NCBI GenBank assembly: GCA_026400425.1
Contig: JAPLPC010000179.1
Span: 1 to 6,168 of the forward strand
From: Hyphomicrobiales bacterium
GTDB taxonomy: Bacteria; Pseudomonadota; Alphaproteobacteria; Rhizobiales; Xanthobacteraceae
Length of the DNA stretch: 6,168 nt
Direction of reading: 5' to 3'
The position numbers and the translations under genes were made by a program. The notes beneath the pieces are model-generated. The model was not told where the DNA came from and did no database searches. It worked only from the letters and a program-made list of their open reading frames with translations. Numbering within the stretch: the stretch's first letter is position 1; every line of letters begins with the position of its first letter. Shown here in pieces: positions 1 through 6,168 of this stretch.

Positions 1-291
1 CGGTGCTTAACAGGAAGACATTCGACACGCATGCATCTCAAGCTCGACACCTCTGGCACTATCGACGACGGCGACGTTGCCCGCGATCTCGGGCAGGACG
101 CAGCTGATATCGTCGTGCTGTCGGCGGCGGACAGCGATCTGGCTGCGTTCGGTGCGGCCTATGGGAGCCTTGATGCTAGTTTCCCGAGCGTGCGACTGAC
201 CAACATGCTGGCACTCGGCCATCCCGCATCGGTCGATCTCTATGTCGAGCGCACGCCGGCCAAAGCGAAGATCGTGCTGTTGCGGATGCTC

Positions 292-305
292 GGTGGCATC
301 CACCG
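292..305 (+). other. Frame-switch junction within cobN (probable deletion scar)
   Basis: CobN homology passes here from frame 1 (codons at 289 ctc, 292 ggt, 295 ggc: LGG) to frame 2 (296 gca, 299 tcc, 302 acc: AST). No homopolymer lies at the join, so a simple slippage error is unlikely. Known CobN proteins have, from memory, about 35-45 residues between these two motifs, including an aromatic-rich YxxY-like stretch and an LPGD motif, and none of that is present. The frame change requires loss of 3n+2 bases. A short direct repeat such as GGTGGC at both ends of the lost piece could explain it, but the lost copy cannot be seen. Confidence 0.75.
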
Positions 306-3300
306 ATGCAACACATGCGCTGTGGCGCTATTGCAGCGAAGGCGGTGTCGAAAATGCCACGTTGGCGCTGCGCTATGCGGCGCATCTGATCGGGCGGGGC
401 GACAAGCCGGCCGCGGCGCGGCCGATGCCGTCGGCGGGGTTCTGGCCGCACGCACCGGACAACGACGGACGGCCTCATGCCTTCGTGATCTTCTATCGTG
501 CCCTGGTTGCCGGTGGCGACACGGCTGCCATCGATGCTCTGCGCCAAGCGCTCGAAGCCCGTGGCCTCAATCCCGTTTGTCTCTACGTCACCAGCCTGAA
601 AGACGAGCGCTCGGTAGCTTTCCTGCGCGCGGCCCTGGCGGCGTTTCCACCCGATGTCATCGTAAATGCCACCGCCTTCGCCACAGCGACCGCACATGAC
701 GATGCCGGCGTGTTGTCCGCATCGGGATGCCCGGTGCTGCAAGTGGCGCAGGCGGGTACGTCGCGCGAAAGCTGGGACGCGTCGTCGCGGGGGATGACGC
801 CGCGCGATCTCGCGATGCATGTGGTGCTGCCGGAAGTCGATGGTCGCATCTTCGCCAATGTCATCGCCTTCAAGGAGCGCGGCAACAGCGACGGCGGTTT
901 TGCGCCAACGCAATTGAAACCCGTCGGCGATCGCATCGATGCTGCGGCCGACCTTGCGCAGGCCTGGGTCCGTTTGCGTCGGACGGCTGTTGCGGAGCGC
1001 CGCGTCGCGCTGATCCTTGCCAACTATCCGAACCGCGACGGCCGGCTCGGCAATGGCGTCGGCCTCGATACGCCGCAAAGCCTCGTCGATATCATCGCCG
1101 GCATGCGCGGTGCCGGCTATGCCGGGGCTGATGCACCATCGACATCGGCTGCGATGATGGGCGCGCTGCAGCAGGGGCCGACCAATGCGCTGCACGAGCG
1201 CGCGGCGCGCATCGGCGGCGTCTCATGGTCGCTCGCGGATTATCGTGAGGCGCTGGCCGGATTGCCGGACACCGTGCAGGCCGCCATCGACGCGCGCTGG
1301 GGCGATGCCGCCTGCGATCCCCATGTGATCGACGGTGCCTTTCGCCTCGGCCTGCATCGTTTCGGCAATATCGTCGTTGGCGTGCAGCCGGCGCGGGGCT
1401 ACAATATCGATCCCAAAAGCACCTATCACGATCCCGATCTGGTGCCGCCGCATCATTATCTCGCCTTCTATCTCTGGCTTCGACAGGCGTTCGATACGCA
1501 TGCCATCGCGCATGTCGGCAAGCATGGCAATCTCGAATGGTTGCCCGGCAAGAGTACCGGTCTCTCCGCGGATTGCCTGCCGGGCGCCATTCTCGGCGCG
1601 CTGCCGCATCTCTATCCTTTCATCGTCAACGATCCCGGTGAAGGCATCCAGGCCAAGCGCCGCGCGTCAGCCGTCATCGTCGATCACCTGACGCCGCCGA
1701 TGACGCGCGCCGAACTTCACGACGATATGGCCAAACTGGAGAACCTGGTCGACGAATATGCGGCGGCCAGCGATCTGGATCCCAAGCGCGCGGCCGTCAT
1801 TGCCGAAGACATCCTGTCATTTGCGCGGGCGCAGCAGCTCGACAGCGACGTGGAGATCGATCGCGATACGCCGACCAACGACGCATTGCGGGCACTCGAT
1901 GCGCATCTCTGCGATCTCAAGGAAATGCAGATCCGCGATGGCCTGCATATCTTCGGCCGCAAGCCGGAGCCTGCGCAGCGCAACGATCTCCTCGTCTCCA
2001 TCGCGCGTCTGCCGCGCTCCGACATTCGCGCCCATGAGGCCTCGCTGCATCGTGCGCTGGCGCTCGATCTCGGGCTCGGCGATTTCGATCCGCTGATGCG
2101 CGAGATGGCCGACGACTATCATGGTCCGCGCCCGCGGCCACTAGCAGAAGTGTCCGCTGCAGCCTGGCGCACCGCGGGTGACACGATCGAGCGCGTCGAG
2201 GCGTTGGCGCTGCAACTGGTCGCCGGTGACCGCGCCTGTGCCTCCGACTGGACACGAACCGCGCAAGTGCTTGGCTGGATCGACACGTCATTGCGTCCCG
2301 CCATCGATGCCTGCGGCGATGCGGAGATGTCGGCCTTTCTCAATGGCCTTGATGGCCGCTTCATCCGTCCCGGTCCTTCCGGCGCGCCGACGCGCGGGCG
2401 ACCCGACGTGCTGCCGACCGGTCGCAACTTCTTTGCGGTGGATATTCGCGCGGTGCCGACGCCATCGGCGTGGCGGATCGGACGACTTGCGGCGGAACGA
2501 TTGGTCGAAGCCTATTGGCAGGAGGCCGGCGACTGGCCGCGCAACATTGCTTTGTCGGCCTGGGGGACCGCGAATATGCGGACCGGCGGGGACGACGTTG
2601 CACAGGCGCTGGCCTTGATCGGCGCGCGGCCGGTCTGGGAAGAGGTATCGGGTCGCGTCACCGGCTTTGCCATCACGCCACTGTCCGAATTGAAACGCCC
2701 GCGAGTGGATGTGACCTTCCGTGTCTCCGGCCTGTTCCGCGATGCCTTTCCGGCGCAGATGGATATCATCGGCTCCGCCGTCAGCGCGATCGCCGAACTC
2801 GACGAGCCCGATGATGCCAATCCCATCGCCGCCAATGTCCGCGCCCGCGCGCGCATGCTGGAAGGCGGCGGCACGGATTGCGAAACCGCGCGCCGACAAG
2901 CCAAGCGGCGGATTTTCGGCGCCAAGCCAGGCGCCTATGGCGCGGGTCTGCAGGCGCTGATGGACGAAGGCGGTTGGGACAGCCGTGCCGATATCGCCGA
3001 CGTCTATCTCGACTGGGGCGGCTATGCTTACGGCAGCGGATCGGACGGCGAGATCGCGCGCGACGAGTTTTCGGAGCGGCTCAAATCCGTCGATCTGGTG
3101 GCACAAGCGCAGGACAACCGCGAGCACGACATCCTCGACTCCGACGACTATTACCAGTTCATCGGCGGCCTCGCCGCGACCGTACAGACCTTGCGCGGCT
3201 CCGCACCACGCATCGCGCATGTCGATACGTCGCGGCCCGAAGCGCCGATCGCACGATCGCTGGCGCATGAGATCTCGCGCGTGGTGCGCGGCCGCGGTGC

Positions 3301-3609
3301 CAATCCGAAATGGATCAACGGCGTGATGCGGCACGGTTACAAGGGCGCGTTCGAGATCGCCGCCACCGTCGATTATCTATTCGGCTTCGCCGCTTCGACG
3401 GACGCCGTCGGCAATCACCATTTCGATCAGTTGTTCTCGGCCTATCTGGAGAACGACGACGTGCGCGCCTTCATGGCCGACGCCAATCCGGCGGCGTTGC
3501 AGGAAACCGCAGCACGTTTCGCCGAAGCCATCCGCCGCGGACTATGGACGCCGCGCTCCAACAGCGCCCAGCATCTGATCGCCGAATTGATGACGACCAA
3601 GACAATCGC

Positions 3610-3615
3610 AAGGGA
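3610..3615 (+). promoter_or_regulatory. Ribosome binding site of cobO inside the cobN 3' end
   Basis: AAGGGA ends six bases before the ATG at 3622. It lies in the last codons of cobN and supports the 3622 start over the next in-frame ATG (codon 30). The ATGA overlap (3622-3625) of the cobN stop with the cobO start suggests termination-reinitiation coupling. Confidence 0.6.
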
Positions 3616-3621
3616 AACCGC

Positions 3622-4251
3622 ATGAGCGACTCCGCTCCAGACAGTGCTGCCGAAAATCTTCGGCACAAGGAAAAGGCCGCCAAGCACAAGGCTGCCAAAG
3701 ACAAGATCATGGCGACCAAAGTGGGCGAGAAGGGCCTGCTGATCGTCCATACCGGCACTGGCAAAGGCAAGACCTCGGCCGCCCTCGGCATGGTGTTTCG
3801 CCATATCGGTCACGAGATGCCGGTCGGCGTCGTGCAGTTCACCAAGTCGCCGTCCTGGGACACCGGTGAAGCGCGCGTGCTGGCGAAGTTTCCCGAATTG
3901 GTGACGCTGCACATCATGGGCGAGGGCTTCACCTGGGAGACGCAGGACCGCGAGCGCGACATCGCTGCGGCGACCGCGGGCTGGGAGCGCGCCAAGGAAC
4001 TGATCCGCGACGATCGCCACCGCATGGTTCTGCTCGACGAACTCAACATCGTGCTGCGCTATGACTATCTCGATCTCGCCGAGGTCCTCACCTTTCTGCG
4101 TGACGAGAAGCCGGCGGACAAGCATGTGGTCATCACCGGCCGCAACGCCAAGCCGGAACTGATCGAGATGGCCGACCTCGTGACCGAGATGACGCTGGTG
4201 AAGCATCCGTTCCGCGCCGGAATCAAAGGCCAGAAGGGCGTGGAATTCTGA
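3622..4251 (+). CDS. cobO: Cob(I)yrinic acid a,c-diamide adenosyltransferase CobO (CobA/BtuR family)
   Basis: This cytoplasmic enzyme transfers the 5'-deoxyadenosyl group of ATP to the Co(I) atom of the corrinoid, forming the Co-C bond right after cobalt insertion and reduction. The 209-residue product has the usual family length. It starts with a Lys-rich, charged segment (residues 14-30, HKEKAAKHKAAKDK). The P-loop GTGKGKTS is at 45-52, followed by QFTKSPSWDTGE (72-83), the conserved GEGFTW (100-105), the Walker B-like strand MVLLDELN (135-142), TGR (172-174), and the characteristic C-terminus ending KHPFRAGIKGQKGVEF. All key motifs are intact. The start overlaps the cobN stop by four bases and the stop overlaps the cobQ start by one base, so it is the middle gene of a tightly packed cobN-cobO-cobQ operon. 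Because its translation probably depends on ribosomes arriving from cobN, the frame break in cobN could reduce its expression (inference). Confidence 0.97.
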   Translation: MSDSAPDSAAENLRHKEKAAKHKAAKDKIMATKVGEKGLLIVHTGTGKGKTSAALGMVFRHIGHEMPVGVVQFTKSPSWDTGEARVLAKFPELVTLHIMGEGFTWETQDRERDIAAATAGWERAKELIRDDRHRMVLLDELNIVLRYDYLDLAEVLTFLRDEKPADKHVVITGRNAKPELIEMADLVTEMTLVKHPFRAGIKGQKGVEF

Positions 4252-5771
4252 TGAACCGCACGACTCCCGCGTTGATGATCCAGGCGACCGGCTCCAATGC
4301 CGGCAAGTCGACGATCGTCGCCGGGCTGGCGCGTGCGCTGATACGGCGCGGTCTCAAGGTCGCGCCGTTCAAGCCGCAGAACATGTCGAACAATGCGGCG
4401 GTCGCCGTCGATGGCGGCGAAATCGGCCGCGCGCAAGCGGTTCAGGCGCGCGCCGCGCGGCTGCCGCCCAGCGTGCACATGAATCCGGTATTGCTGAAGC
4501 CCGAAAGCGACACCGGTTCGCAGGTGATCGTGCAAGGCCAACGCTGGGGCACCTTGCGCGCGAAGAATTATCTGGAAAAGAAAGCAGCGTTGCTGCCCGC
4601 CGTTCTTGAGAGTTTTTCGCTGATCGCGGATCAGGCCGATATCGTTCTGGTCGAGGGTGCTGGCAGTCCGGCAGAAATCAATCTGCGCGCTGGCGATATC
4701 GCCAATATGGGCTTTGCCGGCGCAGCCGACGTGCCGGTGATCCTTGCCGGCGACATCGATCGCGGTGGGGTCATCGCATCGTTGGCCGGCACGCATCTGG
4801 TGCTGGAGCCGGACGAACGCGCGCGTATCCACGGCTTCATCGTCAACAAGTTTCGTGGTGATCCCGCGCTGTTCGACGACGGGCTCAAGGCGATCACCGC
4901 ATTCACCGGCTGGCGCTCGATCGGCGTGCTGCCATGGTTGCCGCAGGCCGCGTTCCTTCCTGCGGAGGATGCCGTCGATCTCGATCGGGCGCAGGCGTCA
5001 TCCGCAACGCGCATCATCGCCGTGCCGGTGCTGGCGCGGATCGCCAATTTCGACGATCTCGATCCGCTCGGCATGGAGCCCGGCGTCCAGCTCGTCTTCG
5101 TCAAGCCCGGCGAAGCGATCCCGGGCAATGCCGATGTGGTGATCATTCCCGGCAGCAAATCCACCATCGGCGATCTCGCTTTCCTGCGCGCGCAGGGTTG
5201 GGATATCGACATCGCCGCACATGTCAGGCGCGGCGGCCATGTGCTCGGCCTATGCGGCGGCTATCAGATGCTCGGCCGGCGCATTGCCGATCCCGACGGC
5301 GTCGATGGCGCAGCGGGTGAGGTCGATGGTCTTGGCTTGCTGGATATCGAGACCGTCATGAGCGGCAGCAAGTCCACCACCATTGTTTCGGGCACCCATG
5401 TGGCGAGCGGTGCTGGCATTGAAGGCTATGAAATTCACATGGGCCGCAGCCACGGCGCCGATTGCGCGCGACCGCTGTTGAAAATCGGCGCACGGCCCGA
5501 TGGTGCGATCTCGCGCGATGGCCGCGTGCAGGGGACCTATGTGCACGGCCTTTTTACGAACGATGCCTTTCGCAAGACCTGGCTGGCGCAACTCGGCATC
5601 GCGTCATCGATCGCCTATGAGGCGCAAGTCGAAGCTGCCCTCGATGCGCTGGCGGATCATTGCGAGATGCATCTCGATATCGACGCGCTGATCACGATTG
5701 CTCGCAAGCGTCAAAGCAACAGCGTCAGCACAGCGAAGATCGCGATTTCCAATCCGCAGGCGACGGCATAG
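4251..5771 (+). CDS. cobQ: Adenosylcobyric acid synthase (glutamine-hydrolysing) CobQ
   Basis: CobQ uses glutamine and ATP to amidate the b, d, e and g carboxylates of adenosylcobyrinic acid a,c-diamide, giving adenosylcobyric acid. The 506-residue protein has the two-domain family layout. The N-terminal dethiobiotin-synthetase-like ATPase domain shows the P-loop variant ATGSNAGKST (12-21), KPQNMSNNA (41-49), VEGAGSPAEINL (134-145), NMGFA (152-156) and AGDIDRGG (166-173). The C-terminal class I glutamine amidotransferase-like domain (about 255-445) shows PGSKST (300-305), the nucleophile Cys335 in GLCGGYQMLG, GYEIHMGRS (392-400) and His432 in YVHGLF. The TGATG overlap with the cobO stop, with a GAAGGG at 4233-4238, favours the first ATG. 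An ATG at codon 9 (4275) would also give a family-like N-terminus (MIQATGSNAGKS). The last 20 or so codons (487-506) overlap the convergent cobD and read as a low-conservation tail beyond the usual end of the family (from memory about 480-490 aa). Confidence 0.97.
   Translation: MNRTTPALMIQATGSNAGKSTIVAGLARALIRRGLKVAPFKPQNMSNNAAVAVDGGEIGRAQAVQARAARLPPSVHMNPVLLKPESDTGSQVIVQGQRWGTLRAKNYLEKKAALLPAVLESFSLIADQADIVLVEGAGSPAEINLRAGDIANMGFAGAADVPVILAGDIDRGGVIASLAGTHLVLEPDERARIHGFIVNKFRGDPALFDDGLKAITAFTGWRSIGVLPWLPQAAFLPAEDAVDLDRAQASSATRIIAVPVLARIANFDDLDPLGMEPGVQLVFVKPGEAIPGNADVVIIPGSKSTIGDLAFLRAQGWDIDIAAHVRRGGHVLGLCGGYQMLGRRIADPDGVDGAAGEVDGLGLLDIETVMSGSKSTTIVSGTHVASGAGIEGYEIHMGRSHGADCARPLLKIGARPDGAISRDGRVQGTYVHGLFTNDAFRKTWLAQLGIASSIAYEAQVEAALDALADHCEMHLDIDALITIARKRQSNSVSTAKIAISNPQATA
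5711..5771. other. Convergent 3'-end overlap of cobQ and cobD (61 bp)
   Basis: The cobQ stop TAG is at 5769-5771 on plus, and the cobD stop TGA is at 5713-5711 on minus. The 61 bp between are read as CobQ residues 487-506 plus the stop on one strand, and as the final CobD residues on the other (ending AIFAVLTLLL, a hydrophobic C-terminal helix). There is no spacer and no evident hairpin terminator between the two genes. Confidence 0.9.
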
Positions 5772-6168
5772 ACGCGGAGTGCGCGGCGAATGTCGTTCGG
5801 CTCGGCCACCCGGCCTTGCGGATTGAGATACGGCTCGTTTACCACGCCCTCCGCATAGACGCGCGGTCCGCTGAGCGCGATGCCGAGCGCGCCGGCCATC
5901 GCGCTCTCCGGCCAGCCGGCATTCGGCGAGCGATGATGACGGGCGTCGCGCAGCATGATCCTGAACGAGGCCACGATCGACCCGCCAGCAGACGGCGCAG
6001 CGAGCGCGATGAGCAAGCCGGACAGCCGCGCCGGCACCAGATTGACGAGGTCGTCCAGCCGCGCCGCAGCCCATCCGTAATCGATATAGCGGTCGGTCCG
6101 ATGGCCGATCATGGAATCCGCCGTGTTGATCGCCTTGTAGGCGATCAGGCCGGGCAAGCCGAGCAAGG
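5711..6168 (-). CDS. cobD: Adenosylcobinamide-phosphate synthase CobD (CbiB family), C-terminal part; 5' end beyond the window
   Basis: CobD/CbiB is an inner-membrane protein that joins the aminopropanol (or its phosphate) arm to the f-propionate of adenosylcobyric acid, giving adenosylcobinamide (phosphate). About 152 codons are visible, the C-terminal half of a protein usually about 310-330 residues long. The reading frame stays open to the right edge, so the TTG near 6166 is internal and not a start. Numbering from that codon, the diagnostic motifs are NTADSMIGHR (14-23), YGWAAARLDDLVNLVPARL (30-48), HRSPNAGWPESAMAGALG (78-95) and YLNPQG (113-118). Hydrophobic stretches at about 49-57 and 132-151 fit membrane segments, the last one ending the protein. 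It is transcribed towards cobQ and overlaps its end by 61 bp, so it serves the next pathway step from a separate, convergent transcript. No frameshift is seen in the visible part. Confidence 0.95.
   Translation of the reverse strand, partial: LLGLPGLIAYKAINTADSMIGHRTDRYIDYGWAAARLDDLVNLVPARLSGLLIALAAPSAGGSIVASFRIMLRDARHHRSPNAGWPESAMAGALGIALSGPRVYAEGVVNEPYLNPQGRVAEPNDIRRALRVYAVACGLEIAIFAVLTLLL

Larger units (their letters stand above)
31..3625 (+). pseudogene. cobN: Cobaltochelatase subunit CobN, disrupted by an internal deletion/frameshift
   Basis: CobN is the large, substrate-binding subunit of the ATP-dependent aerobic cobaltochelatase (CobN with CobS and CobT), which inserts cobalt into hydrogenobyrinic acid a,c-diamide in the cytoplasm. 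The ATG at 31 follows AGGAAG at 12-17 and gives the usual MHL start and the motif SVDLYVERT, read in frame 1 up to LRMLGG (about 280-297). Family sequence resumes in frame 2 with ASTDATHALWRYCSEGG (from about 296) and runs to TGA 3623-3625. Hallmarks in frame 2 are GYNIDP (1397-1414), HVGKHGNLEWLPGK (1511-1552), FRVSGLFRDAFP (about 2717-2752), RIFGAKPGAYGAGLQ (about 2909-2953) and NPKWI (3302-3316). Together the frames encode about 1,198 codons, against roughly 1,250-1,275 in the family from memory. About 40 residues that normally lie between LGG and the ST motif are absent. In frame 1 translation would stop at TGA 697-699. The longest intact frame is 242-3625 (1,127 aa), but its first 18 or so residues are out-of-frame sequence, so 242 is probably not a natural start. 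The family assignment is certain. Whether the lesion is real or an assembly error cannot be told from here. Confidence -1.

Noticed and set aside
1..10. Possible end of an upstream gene (frame 2: Gly-Ala-TAA at 2-10), for example cobW, which often precedes cobN
   Set aside because: Two codons and a stop are too little to support any call.
1..30. Cobalamin riboswitch or promoter upstream of cobN
   Set aside because: Only 30 bases precede the start. No B12-box-like sequence is visible, and any such element would lie outside the window.
176..1195. Long minus-strand open frame (339 codons) antisense to cobN
   Set aside because: It is Arg/His-rich with no recognisable domain, lies opposite conserved CobN sequence, and is the mirror frame expected from high GC at third codon positions.
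2288..3334. Long minus-strand open frame (348 codons) antisense to the cobN C-terminal region
   Set aside because: Same reasoning: no family motif, no plausible ribosome binding site noticed, and the plus strand shows conserved CobN motifs throughout.
4065..4832. Minus-strand open frame (255 codons) across the cobO/cobQ junction
   Set aside because: It is a shadow of two well-supported genes with no recognisable protein features.
5772..5830. Transcription terminator after cobQ
   Set aside because: The region is coding for cobD on the minus strand, and I found no convincing GC hairpin followed by a T run.

Overview
The window is a segment of an aerobic (oxygen-dependent) cobalamin (vitamin B12) biosynthesis cluster from a high-GC alphaproteobacterium. 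The CobN/CobO/CobQ naming set, the sequence style and the gene order point to the Nitrobacteraceae/Bradyrhizobiaceae group (Bradyrhizobium, Rhodopseudomonas, Afipia and relatives). That placement is an inference from remembered family features, not from a search.

Layout: (1) Bases 31-3625, plus strand, hold cobN, the large subunit of the aerobic cobaltochelatase. The reading frame is broken near bases 292-305. Normal CobN N-terminal sequence runs in one frame up to about base 297, and normal CobN sequence resumes in the +1-shifted frame from about base 296. A conserved stretch of roughly 40 residues is missing at the join, so this looks like a small internal deletion of 3n+2 bases rather than a single-base slip. 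(2) Bases 3622-4251, plus, hold an intact cobO (corrinoid adenosyltransferase, 209 aa). (3) Bases 4251-5771, plus, hold an intact cobQ (adenosylcobyric acid synthase, 506 aa). (4) From 5711 to the window's right edge, minus strand, lies the C-terminal half of cobD (adenosylcobinamide-phosphate synthase, membrane protein). Its end overlaps the cobQ end by 61 bp.

The genes act in consecutive steps. CobN, with CobS and CobT encoded elsewhere, inserts cobalt into hydrogenobyrinic acid a,c-diamide. CobO adenosylates the reduced cobalt, CobQ amidates four side chains to give adenosylcobyric acid, and CobD attaches the aminopropanol arm. The cobN-cobO-cobQ junctions overlap by 4 and 1 bases, which indicates one transcript and translational coupling. 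cobD is convergent and belongs to another transcript.

Coding sequence fills the window; there is no intergenic stretch over 300 bases. I saw no RNA gene, mobile element, CRISPR array, cobalamin riboswitch or obvious terminator. I did not find a new system. The points worth a second look are the cobN lesion and the cobQ/cobD tail-to-tail overlap.
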